Of a stretch of 64,000 bases of DNA, positions 15,900-24,537 are shown one piece after another (positions within the stretch are counted from its first letter, which is position 1; every line of letters starts with the position of its first letter). Made by a program: the position numbers and the translations under genes. The stretch comes from Candidatus Kapaibacterium sp. (GTDB lineage Bacteria > Bacteroidota > Ignavibacteria > Kapaibacteriales > UBA7675): contig JANQRB010000115.1 of assembly GCA_028284775.1 (NCBI GenBank), positions 1 through 64,000 of the forward strand, written 5' to 3'. Below the pieces are notes generated by a model. The model saw only the letters and a list, made by a program, of their open reading frames with translations. It was not told where the DNA came from and did not search any database.

Positions 15900-18578
15900 A
15901 TGCACAAGCCGGATTGCGACGCCAACATGATACTTAGCCCGAAAGCTTCATTGACATTAGTACTGTTGTTTTTAGCCGGTTGGGGCAGCCTTGCAGCACA
16001 GGTTGAAGACCTCCAACTGGATTACTACCTGCCGGCCGGTCAGGATTATGATCCCGACATCCCCACGCCGCAGCAATACTTCGGTTTTCAGGTCGGGGAG
16101 TGGCATTTGCGGCCCGATCAGCTTGTCGGGTATATGCGCGTATTGGCCGAATCTTCGGCGCGTGTGACATTCGAGGAATACGGCCGCAGTCATGAGCAAC
16201 GGCCCCTGGTGCTTCTGACAATCACGGCGTCTGAGAATCATGCTGATTTGGAACGCATCCGGCGCGAGCACAAGGCTTTGTGCGACCCGCGCCAGACAGC
16301 GCCGCAATTCCTGGAAAAATTGCCCCTGGTGGTATGGCTCGGCTACGGCGTGCATGGCAACGAAGCCAGCGCCAGCAATGCCGCCCCGCTGGTGGCATAT
16401 CACCTGGCCGCAGCACGCGGTGGCGGCGTCACGACGCTGCTCGATTCCACGGTGGTCTTACTCGATCCCTGCTTTAATCCCGACGGTCTGGGACGCTTTA
16501 CGCAATGGGTCAATTCGCATCGCAGCCGCACACTGGTCACTGATCCACGGAGCCGTGAGCTTAACGAGCCCTGGCCACGCGGCCGGACCAATCATTACTG
16601 GTTCGATCTCAATCGGGACTGGATGCCTGCGCAACATCCCGAGAGCCGGGGACGGCTGAAGATATTTCGCGACTGGATGCCCAATGTCCTGACCGATGGG
16701 CACGAAATGGGCAGCGACAATACCTACTTTTTTCAGCCGGGTATCCCTTCGCGCAACAATCCCTTGACGCCGGAGCGGACCTTCGAGCTTACAGCCCTCA
16801 TTGCCGAATATCACGCCAGGGCGCTGGATGCAATCGGATCGCTGTATTACACCCGCGAGTCCTTTGACGACTTTTACATCGGCAAGGGGTCAACTTATCC
16901 GGATTTGAACGGCTGTATTGGAATTCTCTTCGAACAGGCCAGCGCCCGCGGTCACTTGCGCGAGACTGCCCACGGATTGTTGAGTTTTCCCTTTGCCATT
17001 CGCAATCAGGTACAAACCTCACTGTCGACGCTGGCGGCGTCGCGCGCGATGCGCCTCGATCTGTTGGAGCACCAACGCGAGTTTTTCAGCTCGGCGGCGC
17101 AGGCCGCGCAGACATACTCTGTCCATGCTTTTGTCTTTGGTTCGGCGGCCGACCGGGCTCGCACCTGGCATCTGGTGGACATTCTGCTCCAGCATGAAAT
17201 CGAGGTCCACGAGTTAAAAGGCAGTCTCCGCGCCGACGGCCATAGCTTTGAGCAGGGCTCGGCTTTTGTCGTGCCGATGCAGCAGGCCAATTACCGGCTG
17301 GCGCGCGCGCTCTTTGAAACGCGGACCAGCTTCCGCGATTCTCTCTTCTACGATGTCTCGGCCTGGACTTTGCCGCTGTCCTTTAACCTACCCTATGCCG
17401 AGCTGCAAGCCGACGATCTCGGTGAAAATCGGCTCGGCCCGCTGCTGACTTCATTACCATTTCCCGAAGGTAGGAGGCAGGGCAGCAGCGAATACGCCTA
17501 TCTGTTCGAGTGGAGTGAATTCTACGCTGCGCGCGCCCTCAACCGATTGCTCTCCGCCGGCATAATTGCAAAAGTTGCTATGGCGCCCTTCAGCATTAAA
17601 CTGAATGGACGTCCGCGTTCTTTCAAGGAGGGGACGATCCTGGTCCCGCTCGGCCCGCAGGCTGATAAGCGCGACACTATCGAAGCACTGCTGCAACGCG
17701 CCGCTGAGGAGGATGCCCTGACGATTTACGCCGCGCCGAGCGGCCTGACCGAAGGAGGGATAGATCTCGGCAGCCCCAACTTCGACAGAGTTCGGCGCCC
17801 CGAAGTTCTGATTCTCAGCGGCGACGGGGTCTATCCGAACAGCGCCGGCGAAGCCTGGCATTTGCTGGATCATCGTTTGCACATGCAGGTAAGCATGCGT
17901 GATGTAGGTGGCCTGGCCGGCAACGAGCTGACACGCTACAACGTCATCGTGATGGTTGACGGTCGTTACGGCTCGATGGACTCCAGCGACGTGGCGGCTT
18001 TGCGCGCCTGGCTGAATAAAGGCGGAACCCTGGTGGCAACGGAAGAAGCCGTCACCTGGGCTATCCGGCAAAAACTGGCCGATGCCGAGTTGATCAAAAG
18101 TCCGCCGGACACGACGCGCCGTCGCGCCGCCTACGCCGGTTTGTATGCGGCTCGCGGCGCACAGATTATCGGTGGCGCTATCTTTGAAGCGCGCCTTGAC
18201 AGGACGCATCCGCTGGGCTTCGGCTACACGCGAGACGCCCTTAGCGTCTTTCGCAATAACAGGGTGTTTCTCAAGCCGGCCAGGAATCCTTTCGCAACGC
18301 CGCTGGGGTATACCGCAGCGCCATTGATGAGCGGCTATGTGTCGGATGCTAACAAAGCGCTGATAGCGAAGTCCGCGAGTATTGTCGTATCCGCGAAGGG
18401 AAGGGGCAGGGTGATATTGATGACCGACAATCCGAATTTTCGGGCATTTTGGTTTGGCAGCAACAAACTCTTTATGAACGCTGTATTTTTCGGTCAGCTT
18501 ATCGATCGCAACTCAGCCCGCTCCGATTACGAGGCCGGAGATGGTGATGGCCACGGCCACGGCCATCCGCACGACTAG
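15900..18578 (+). CDS. M14-family zinc carboxypeptidase, secreted
   Basis: 892 aa. Zinc ligands are visible in VHGNEAS (His152, Glu155) and LTDGHEMG (His268); Glu345 in GILFEQAS is in the place of the catalytic general base. A signal peptide runs to about residue 33 (SLAAQ/V). The ATG at 15927 (residue 10) would give a more usual signal peptide and may be the real start. After the catalytic domain (about 65-400), residues 630-760 contain DVAALRAWLNKGGTLVATEE, a glutamine-amidotransferase-like fold seen in large M14 proteins of Bacteroidota. The C-terminus is His/Gly/Asp-rich (GDGDGHGHGHPHD), a possible metal-binding tail. Likely digests peptides in the periplasm or outside the cell. Confidence 0.85.
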   Translation: MHKPDCDANMILSPKASLTLVLLFLAGWGSLAAQVEDLQLDYYLPAGQDYDPDIPTPQQYFGFQVGEWHLRPDQLVGYMRVLAESSARVTFEEYGRSHEQRPLVLLTITASENHADLERIRREHKALCDPRQTAPQFLEKLPLVVWLGYGVHGNEASASNAAPLVAYHLAAARGGGVTTLLDSTVVLLDPCFNPDGLGRFTQWVNSHRSRTLVTDPRSRELNEPWPRGRTNHYWFDLNRDWMPAQHPESRGRLKIFRDWMPNVLTDGHEMGSDNTYFFQPGIPSRNNPLTPERTFELTALIAEYHARALDAIGSLYYTRESFDDFYIGKGSTYPDLNGCIGILFEQASARGHLRETAHGLLSFPFAIRNQVQTSLSTLAASRAMRLDLLEHQREFFSSAAQAAQTYSVHAFVFGSAADRARTWHLVDILLQHEIEVHELKGSLRADGHSFEQGSAFVVPMQQANYRLARALFETRTSFRDSLFYDVSAWTLPLSFNLPYAELQADDLGENRLGPLLTSLPFPEGRRQGSSEYAYLFEWSEFYAARALNRLLSAGIIAKVAMAPFSIKLNGRPRSFKEGTILVPLGPQADKRDTIEALLQRAAEEDALTIYAAPSGLTEGGIDLGSPNFDRVRRPEVLILSGDGVYPNSAGEAWHLLDHRLHMQVSMRDVGGLAGNELTRYNVIVMVDGRYGSMDSSDVAALRAWLNKGGTLVATEEAVTWAIRQKLADAELIKSPPDTTRRRAAYAGLYAARGAQIIGGAIFEARLDRTHPLGFGYTRDALSVFRNNRVFLKPARNPFATPLGYTAAPLMSGYVSDANKALIAKSASIVVSAKGRGRVILMTDNPNFRAFWFGSNKLFMNAVFFGQLIDRNSARSDYEAGDGDGHGHGHPHD

Positions 18579-18648
18579 GAAAGCTTTCACTTGCCAGAGC
18601 CTGATCGGCAGCGACAATCTGCCATCTCTAAACCTTCGCAAGGCCAGG

Positions 18649-19719
18649 ATGCCGCACGCACGCAGCGTTGATGATATTATCGTGGGACAGGGACTTGCGG
18701 GAACGATGCTTGCGCACTTTCTGCTGCAGGCGGGCCGCCGCGTCCTTGTCGTCGATCGGGCTGCGGCCGATGGTTCATCCCGTGTAGCGGCCGGAATCTA
18801 TACGCCGCTGGCCGGAAAACGCGCGGCTCTGTTATGGCGTGCCGCCGCCGTCCTCGATTTTATCGAGGTCTTTTACCCGGCGCTGGAATCGGAACTGAAC
18901 GCCCGATTTTATTTTCCCCATCCTCTTCTGCGAATTTTTAAGAATGAAGCCCATCGCGCCGCCTGGCAACGTCGTCGGGAGCAGGATGCCTACTCCTGTT
19001 TTTTGGGAGCCTGGCTGGAAGAAGCTGAGGTAGCCGAGGCTTTTCGTGCGCCGCATGGGGCTGTTCAGGTTCTGCGCAGCGGCAGCGTGGCTACCAAACC
19101 GCTGCTCGATTGCTATCGCCGGCGTTTGCAGGCACAGGACGCTCTGATGGAAGCCGACATGGTTTACGAGGAAATCTCGCCCGGGCGCGATGGACTTCGC
19201 TGGCGCAATATCGAGGCCGAACGCATGGTGTTTTGCGAGGGCTTTCGCGCGCTGGGCAATCCATGGTTTCCTGCACTGCCTCTTCGCCCAACCCATGGCG
19301 ACATTCTGACAATCAGTATTGCCTCGGACGATGCGCTGCCGATTGCGCACGGTGAATTCTTTCTGGTGCCGGTCGGCGGCAATCGCTACCGCGCCGGCGC
19401 AACCTATCTGCGTGACACCGATGACCTGCGGCCGCGCGCCGACGGACGCAGGACAATCGAGGAAGGCCTGCCCTCAATGCTGCAACTGCCTTTCAGGGTC
19501 CGGAGTCACGAAGCCGGGATCAGGCCCACCATTATCGGCCACCATCCGTTCGCCGGCGTTCATCCGCAGCTAAAATCGCTCTGCATTGCCAATGGCTACG
19601 GCTCGAAGGGCGTCCTGTTCGCGCCTTATATCGCTCACTTGCTGACCGAACACCTTTTGCGCAAGCAGCCTCTGCCGGCAGAGCTGGATATTCAACAATA
19701 TTTTAAGGAACAAACATAG
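18649..19719 (+). CDS. FAD-dependent oxidoreductase (DAO-like)
   Basis: 356 aa from the ATG at 18649; the longer frame begins inside the peptidase gene. The dinucleotide-binding motif is near the N-terminus (IIVGQGLAGTMLAHFLLQAG), with VVDR as the second strand end. A C-terminal segment (LKSLCIANGYGSKGVLFAPY) is where DAO-family enzymes close the FAD site. It belongs to the glycine/D-amino-acid oxidase-like group; the substrate cannot be told. The next gene starts four bases after its stop, so it is probably in one transcript with the tRNA methyltransferase and S4 genes. A link to tRNA modification (as in MnmC, whose C-terminal half is a DAO oxidase) is an attractive but unproven idea. Confidence 0.8.
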   Translation: MPHARSVDDIIVGQGLAGTMLAHFLLQAGRRVLVVDRAAADGSSRVAAGIYTPLAGKRAALLWRAAAVLDFIEVFYPALESELNARFYFPHPLLRIFKNEAHRAAWQRRREQDAYSCFLGAWLEEAEVAEAFRAPHGAVQVLRSGSVATKPLLDCYRRRLQAQDALMEADMVYEEISPGRDGLRWRNIEAERMVFCEGFRALGNPWFPALPLRPTHGDILTISIASDDALPIAHGEFFLVPVGGNRYRAGATYLRDTDDLRPRADGRRTIEEGLPSMLQLPFRVRSHEAGIRPTIIGHHPFAGVHPQLKSLCIANGYGSKGVLFAPYIAHLLTEHLLRKQPLPAELDIQQYFKEQT

Positions 19720-19723
19720 AATT

Positions 19724-20329
19724 ATGGCCACTCTCGCCAGACCTCTCGAAATGGCGCAGGAGCTTGTAGCCCGCGTTCTCCGACCGGGCGACACCGCGAT
19801 TGACGCGACTGTCGGCAATGGACACGATACCCTGTTTTTGGCGCATCGCGTGGGTGCCGCCGGCAAGGTGTACGGCTTCGATATTCAGCAGGCGGCATTG
19901 GCGGCGGCGCGTAGACGGCTCGCTGAGCTCGAAGACATTGACAACATTGTTCTGCTTCAGCAGAGCCACGAATCCATGGCGGCGCAGCTTCCGGCCGGGC
20001 GGCAGGAACGACTGCGGGCGGTGATGTTCAATCTTGGATATTTGCCGGGCGGGGATAAATCCATTATTACGCGGCCGGCCAGTAGTCTGGCGGCTTTGGC
20101 AGCGGCCGCGGACTTGCTGGCGCCGGACGGAATCATCAGCATTGTGGCCTACACCGGTCATCCCGGCGGTGCTGCCGAGGCACGCGCCGTGGCAGGCTGG
20201 GCCGGACAACTCGACCGGCGCCGTTACAGAGCGGCGCGCTATGATTGCATTAATGAACCAAATAATCCGCCTTTTCTTCTGGCGATCGAGCGTCTGGCCG
20301 CCGACAATCGGGCGGATGAGGAATCCTGA
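19724..20329 (+). CDS. mnmM: MnmM/YtqB-type tRNA methyltransferase
   Basis: 201 aa class I SAM-dependent methyltransferase. The SAM motif is DATVGNGHDTLFLA, followed by YGFDIQ. Family-specific motifs FNLGYLPGGDK, VAYTGHPGG and NEPNNPPFLLAIER match the YtqB group, now named MnmM in Bacillus for the last methyl transfer in mnm5s2U34 wobble uridine synthesis. It sits 4 bases after a DAO-type oxidoreductase and overlaps the S4 gene by one base (TGATG). The symbol is assigned from motifs only. Confidence 0.82.
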   Translation: MATLARPLEMAQELVARVLRPGDTAIDATVGNGHDTLFLAHRVGAAGKVYGFDIQQAALAAARRRLAELEDIDNIVLLQQSHESMAAQLPAGRQERLRAVMFNLGYLPGGDKSIITRPASSLAALAAAADLLAPDGIISIVAYTGHPGGAAEARAVAGWAGQLDRRRYRAARYDCINEPNNPPFLLAIERLAADNRADEES

Positions 20330-20559
20330 TGGAAGAATTTGCCATTCGCGGGGAGTGGATCGAGCTGATAAAACTGCTAAAGGCCGCCGGCCTCGCCGGC
20401 AGCGGCGGCGAGGCCCGTCATTTTGTGGAAGAAGGATTGGTACAGGTTAACGGCAGTGTGGAAGATCGGAAACGTAGGAAATTGCGAGCGGGTGATATGG
20501 TGCTCTTTGACGGTCGCAGCATTGTTATCACGCGCCAGGACACCGGCGCCGCCCCCTAA
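20329..20559 (+). CDS. small S4-domain RNA-binding protein
   Basis: 76 aa, almost entirely one S4 domain: IELIKLLKAAGLAGSGGEAR, then VEEGLVQVNGSVEDRKRRKL and AGDMVLFDG. It matches the YbcJ/YaaA-like stand-alone S4 group, which binds structured RNA and is often ribosome-associated. The start codon overlaps the stop of the methyltransferase gene, indicating translational coupling. Confidence 0.85.
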   Translation: MEEFAIRGEWIELIKLLKAAGLAGSGGEARHFVEEGLVQVNGSVEDRKRRKLRAGDMVLFDGRSIVITRQDTGAAP

Positions 20560-20777
20560 AAATTAAAGACCGTCGCCTCCGGGCTGCAGTTCACCATTCC
20601 GTTAGTGGTCGGTCGCCGGGATAGCTCGCAGGCTTTACGGGCTGTCGTTCGTCCCGGTAAAACCTGGTCATCTGTCTGACAGCCGTCACTGACGGCTTCG
20701 ATTCAACGGTGCGTCCCTGAACGGAGAGCCGCTTGATGCAGTAGTTTTACAGTAGTAGCTTCACCTTGGCTCAAAGG
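20560..20777. other. intergenic region, no gene recognised
   Basis: About 220 bases between the S4 gene and the candidate RNA promoter box. Several short inverted repeats occur, but there is no tRNA or terminator I can defend. Confidence 0.35.
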
Positions 20778-20785
20778 TATATTGC
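20778..20785 (+). promoter_or_regulatory. TATATTGC promoter-like box before the candidate RNA
   Basis: Same box as those before 15900 and 34544, but no TTG lies 19-21 bases upstream, so the assignment is weaker. Transcription would start near 20790. Confidence 0.35.
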
Positions 20786-20789
20786 GGGT

Positions 20790-21007
20790 GCAGTTTTTAG
20801 GGTGGTACGTTAGTCACGTATCGGTGCTGCGCGCCCGCCGGGCGCGCAGCGCCAAGACGTGATCGAGCAGCAGAGGATACGCCGAAAACTTGCCCGCGGC
20901 GGCATTCAAGTCCGTCACTCGGGTCTGAAATTTTAGCTAAGCGAGTGCGTGTAATTGCCTAAAGGGAAGTCGGGAATCTTTTAGATTTCCGACTTCCCTT
21001 GTTTATT
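20790..21007 (+). ncRNA. candidate structured non-coding RNA, about 215 nt
   Basis: There is no plausible coding frame. TCACGT (20814-20819) pairs with ACGTGA (20857-20862), enclosing a symmetric 3x3 internal loop and a 15-bp GC-rich hairpin (20823-20837 with 20839-20853, one G-U pair). CACTCG (20916-20921) pairs with CGAGTG (20942-20947). TTTAGG (20796-20801) can pair with CCTAAA (20958-20963) to close the molecule. A strong terminator ends the element. I find no RNase P, tmRNA or SRP signature. Length and a closed rod-like shape would allow 6S RNA, but this is not established. Confidence 0.5.
20962..21007 (+). terminator. long terminator hairpin of the candidate RNA
   Basis: A 17-bp stem (20962-20978 with 20984-21000) has a single G-U pair and the loop TTTTA, followed by GTTTATT. 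No protein gene ends nearby; the closest upstream stop is 400 bases away. Confidence 0.8.
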
Positions 21008-21086
21008 AGCTGGCGGCCTGTTTGCGGGCACGGGCACTTTTCGTAATTTCGTACTTTACGAATGAGCACGCGAGCGCCACGGCAAA

Positions 21087-21740
21087 ATGACCAAACAAGC
21101 AAAAGCAGCCTTCATCAGCGATAAACTGGAAGAGCTCTTTCCTGCCGTTCCGATTCCTTTGGAACACAAGGATCCCTATACGCTGCTGATCGCCGTGCTA
21201 TTGTCGGCGCAGTGTACCGATCAACGTGTTAACCTCGTCTCGCCGCACTTGTTCGCCAGGGCATCGACGCCGGCGGCCATGACGATGCTGTCTGTGGACG
21301 AGATCCGTTCGATAATACGACCCTGCGGACTATCGCCGCAAAAATCCAAGGCGATTCTGGCCTTGTCGCATATTCTGATGGAACAACATAATGGTGAGGT
21401 GCCTGCCAGCTTCGAAGCGCTGGAGGCGCTGCCCGGCGTTGGACACAAGACGGCTTCGGTTGTGATGTCTCAGGCCTTCGACGTGCCGGCATTTCCCGTT
21501 GATACTCATATACATCGTCTGGCTTTTCGCTGGGGACTCTCTTCCGGCAAGAATGTCGTTCAGACGGAAAAAGATTTGAAACGGCTTTTTCCACGCAATC
21601 AGTGGCAAAAGCTTCACCTGCAGATAATTTATTTTGGCCGCGAATATTGTCCGGCCCGGTCGCATGATCTTCACAGATGCCCGATCTGTTCAGTGGTAGG
21701 CCGCAAGTCGCTGTTAAAGAAGGACGTGATTGCGTCCTGA
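21087..21740 (+). CDS. nth: endonuclease III, DNA glycosylase/AP lyase
   Basis: 217 aa, the usual length. The helix-hairpin-helix LEALPGVGHKTASVV carries the Schiff-base Lys121, and FPVDTHIHRL the catalytic Asp139. Removes oxidised pyrimidines in base excision repair. The C-terminal iron-sulfur loop is unusual: only three Cys remain (188, 198, 201) with spacing X9 and X2, and no fourth Cys follows, against C-X6-C-X2-C-X5-C in E. coli. The gene stands alone between the candidate RNA and sdhC. Confidence 0.93.
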   Translation: MTKQAKAAFISDKLEELFPAVPIPLEHKDPYTLLIAVLLSAQCTDQRVNLVSPHLFARASTPAAMTMLSVDEIRSIIRPCGLSPQKSKAILALSHILMEQHNGEVPASFEALEALPGVGHKTASVVMSQAFDVPAFPVDTHIHRLAFRWGLSSGKNVVQTEKDLKRLFPRNQWQKLHLQIIYFGREYCPARSHDLHRCPICSVVGRKSLLKKDVIAS

Positions 21741-21799
21741 TAGGGATCTGCCGTTTGCGGCGGCATCAATTTATTCAATAACGAGTAGTACGCAGCTAT

Positions 21800-22534
21800 A
21801 TGTCACAATCAAATGCAGTAGCCAACAAAACAGCCGAAAGCTCGGCGACGCTAAGCCGAAGCACGGGGAAATTTTCCTCTATCAGCAAAAAAGTTCTGAT
21901 GGCGGCAACCGGCCTGTTTTTGTGTACCTTCCTGATTGTGCATCTGTCGGGGAACCTTCAGTTGTTGATCGATGACGGCGGGCGGGCTTTTAATGAATAC
22001 ACCAGGTTTATGACTACCAATAGCCTGATTCGTCTGACGGAAATCGGACTGGTGCTCGGCTTTCTGGGGCATATTGTTTTCGGCCTGCTTGTATCGCGGC
22101 AGAATGCCAGGGCGCGCCCGCAACGCTACCTAGGCGGGTATCGCAGCACGGCGCTTAACAGCTGGTTTGCCCGTACGATGAAATGGAGCGGATTGCTCAT
22201 CCTGGTATTTCTGGTTGTCCACCTGAAATCATTCTGGTACGAGTATCAGTTCGGCCCGATCGAAACTGTAGTCTACGATGGCGAAGAGTACAAAAACATG
22301 TACCTCGTTGTGCAGGCGGCCTTTGCGCAATGGTGGTATGTGCTCCTTTACGTCATTTCAATGATCGTGCTTGGACTGCACCTTAATCACGGCTTTCAAT
22401 CGGCTTTTCAATCGCTCGGGCTCAATTCGTCCACATACCGACCCATCTTCAGCCGTATCGGCAGCATTTTTGCCGTTGTTGTGAGCCTGGGCTTTGCCTT
22501 GCTGCCGCTGTATATGTTTATCGCTCAACTCTGA
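21800..22534 (+). CDS. sdhC: succinate dehydrogenase cytochrome b subunit
   Basis: 244 aa with five membrane helices (about 33-53, 78-98, 127-147, 180-200, 221-242). His48, His91, His141 and His194/His197 are placed in these helices as expected for the dihaem cytochrome b of succinate dehydrogenase/fumarate reductase found in Bacteroidota and Chlorobiota. It anchors SdhA/SdhB and passes electrons to quinone. The flavoprotein and iron-sulfur genes, which normally follow directly, are absent; the next gene is an unrelated barrel. Confidence 0.9.
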   Translation: MSQSNAVANKTAESSATLSRSTGKFSSISKKVLMAATGLFLCTFLIVHLSGNLQLLIDDGGRAFNEYTRFMTTNSLIRLTEIGLVLGFLGHIVFGLLVSRQNARARPQRYLGGYRSTALNSWFARTMKWSGLLILVFLVVHLKSFWYEYQFGPIETVVYDGEEYKNMYLVVQAAFAQWWYVLLYVISMIVLGLHLNHGFQSAFQSLGLNSSTYRPIFSRIGSIFAVVVSLGFALLPLYMFIAQL

Positions 22535-22913
22535 GTAACTCCATAACAGCATCTTTCTCTCCCTCTCTTTTTCGGAGTCCGCCCGGACCGTCCGCCCTGC
22601 CATCAGCTGCCTGCGAAGCATGATTTGCCCGCTTTGGCGCAATGCCGACAATGCCCTGATATTGAACCGGCCGTAGACAATCACAAAACCTCCTGCCGGG
22701 ACTCGCAAAATTGAAATACGTAAATTTGCGGATTGACATTTTGCATTACATCATGGTATCTTCCTGCGACTATCCGATGTTATGTGTGTTATTGTATTTT
22801 GTCAGCAGCAAAACGTAGCAGCCTATTGAATTTTGTGACTGATTCTTGAGAAGGCGTCCACAATAGTGATCAGGGGAGTGGACGGTGTTGGCAATGTAGT
22901 TTTGGAGAAGTGT
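22535..22913. other. intergenic region after sdhC
   Basis: 379 bases. The first 200 show no gene of known type; a minus-strand frame at 22358-22708 overlaps sdhC and is judged a shadow. The last part holds the promoter listed at 22733. Confidence 0.4.
22733..22762 (+). promoter_or_regulatory. candidate sigma-70-like promoter, TTGACA-N18-TATCTT
   Basis: TTGACA at 22733-22738 and TATCTT at 22757-22762 are 18 bases apart. The barrel gene starts about 150 bases later. It differs from the TATATTSS boxes elsewhere in the window. Confidence 0.4.
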
Positions 22914-23720
22914 ATGACGCGGAAGACCAGTAGCAGGTTTATCCGTTTTCTTGGATTCCTACTTATCGCAGCAGGTTTTTTTGTGGCGCGGCCCGGATTA
23001 CGAGCCCAGTGCAACAAGAGTTTCACCAGCGACGAAGAAAAATGTCCTTCCTTTATGCTGTACGGCGGGCTTGGTTTTCACAATACCAAAGAAGGACAGC
23101 TCAATGCAATCCTTCAGCAGAGTGGCTTTAGCGCCCTCGAGACCACAAAATTGCTTTCCTACCGGCCGTCGACGCTGGCCCTCGGAATTCAAAAAGTAGA
23201 CGGCAAGTGGCAATATGGTATGGAAGGCGAACGACTGTTGCCGCTCAGCGCCTCCGCTCTCGGTGCAGCCGGCGAGGCGGAACTGGAATCCTTCATCCTG
23301 AACGCCATCGGCTCCTATCGTCTGTTCTCGGCTTCCATCTCTTATTTCGGCACGCGGCGCATGACCTTTAACCTTGCCTTTGGCGCTCGTCTCGGCTATA
23401 CGACAACCTCTCTTTCAATGGATGACCTTTCCTCCGGCGGCTCGCTGGATCTGTCGCTCGGCAATCGTATTCCAAATGCCGATCGCAGAGATGTTGACCT
23501 GCGCACGTCGCGCTGGTTTGCGGGCATGAGCATTAACGGTCAATTCGTGATACCCTTCCGGCGCCTGTCCTTCGTCAACGAGGTCGGTGTTGAATTGCGC
23601 CTCGGGTACGACGGAACGCTCGCTTCGCATTCCTGGGAGTACGAAGAGCGTCGAGTTGCCTTGCCGGCATTGTACAAACCGGGCTTCTACACCGCCGTCA
23701 ATGGTTTTCTGCGTTTTTGA
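22914..23720 (+). CDS. probable outer-membrane beta-barrel protein
   Basis: 268 aa from the ATG at 22914, which has GGAG seven bases upstream; the frame extends 16 codons further without support. Signal peptide to about residue 32 (GLRAQ/C). Two Cys close to the mature N-terminus (CNKSFTSDEEKC) may form a disulfide. The rest shows alternating strands (MTFNLAFGARLGYTTTSLS, SFVNEVGVELRLGYDG) and ends in FLRF with terminal Phe, as in outer-membrane barrels recognised by BamA. Function unknown. Confidence 0.68.
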   Translation: MTRKTSSRFIRFLGFLLIAAGFFVARPGLRAQCNKSFTSDEEKCPSFMLYGGLGFHNTKEGQLNAILQQSGFSALETTKLLSYRPSTLALGIQKVDGKWQYGMEGERLLPLSASALGAAGEAELESFILNAIGSYRLFSASISYFGTRRMTFNLAFGARLGYTTTSLSMDDLSSGGSLDLSLGNRIPNADRRDVDLRTSRWFAGMSINGQFVIPFRRLSFVNEVGVELRLGYDGTLASHSWEYEERRVALPALYKPGFYTAVNGFLRF

Positions 23721-23776
23721 CTTCCGTCTTTCCCGTACATCTGAACTTCCGCTTATCTTTTACGCTCGATCCCTTC

Positions 23777-24235
23777 TTAAAAACCTTCCTCATCATCGCT
23801 GTCATCGTCACGTGCCATGCCGGGCCGCGGCTGCCAGTCATTTCCTTCACAGGGCGTGTAATTGGCGCTGACGTGTTCATCGTACAGGCGGCAGAGCAGA
23901 CCCGTTTCTTCATAGTTGCGGCAGGTTGAGCAGAGTGCATTTTCCTCGATTTTCTTGCTCTGCTTCTTATACGTTTCATACATTCTCAGCGTAGGATACA
24001 TCGCGACGATCCACGCGGCGAAAAAGGCCAGGTGCCAGGACTCGGAAGCGTCCTGAAACTCGAAAATGTACCAATACACCAGCAGGGTTGCTGCCGTAGC
24101 GACAATACAATACAAGACAATGGAGCCGATGGTAACGGCTGGATTAATCGGCTGCCGGAACAGATGCGGGTAGAGCTCGCGTTCGTCGGGGCCCAGTATT
24201 TTGCGATTGAAAAACTGTCGAAATTTATCAAACAT
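23777..24235 (-). CDS. two-helix membrane protein with four-Cys motif
   Basis: 152 aa from the ATG at 24235, with GGAAG about eight bases upstream. Two membrane helices (about 34-56 and 67-85) are followed by a soluble tail with Cys102, Cys105, Cys115 and Cys129, spacing C-X2-C-X9-C-X13-C, and an acidic end (DDDSDDEE). The Cys pattern could bind zinc or an iron-sulfur cluster on the cytoplasmic side. I do not recognise the family. It is transcribed away from mutL. Confidence 0.65.
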   Translation of the reverse strand: MFDKFRQFFNRKILGPDERELYPHLFRQPINPAVTIGSIVLYCIVATAATLLVYWYIFEFQDASESWHLAFFAAWIVAMYPTLRMYETYKKQSKKIEENALCSTCRNYEETGLLCRLYDEHVSANYTPCEGNDWQPRPGMARDDDSDDEEGF

Positions 24236-24537
24236 TGATTGCTTCCGTCTTGGGTAAATTGATTCCCGGAATACTACGATCATCATTAACGTAAATTTTC
24301 ATTCTCCATCGCATTAAAACAAGTACTTTTCGCCCCGCAAACTTTTCCATCGCCCTTGTTCCCTCTCTGTTCCGGCGTCCGGCCTGCACTCGCCGGGGAT
24401 TTGATTCCACTGGCCGATAACGTATTTTGCAGCCTTGCGTTCATTCGGCCGCTGCAGGGGAATGGTGCTGCCTGCCGTCCCTCTTCGCCGCTCCATCAGA
24501 CTAACTCTCTTATTCGCCAATACGATTCCGACAGCCC
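24236..24537. other. divergent intergenic region upstream of mutL
   Basis: 302 bases that must contain both the minus-strand promoter of the four-Cys membrane protein and the plus-strand promoter of mutL. No clear boxes or repeats. Confidence 0.4.

Noticed and set aside
20790-21007. RNase P RNA, tmRNA or SRP RNA
   Set aside because: The conserved GAGGAAAGTCC, tag-reading-frame and GGAAGGAAGCAGCC-type elements are absent.
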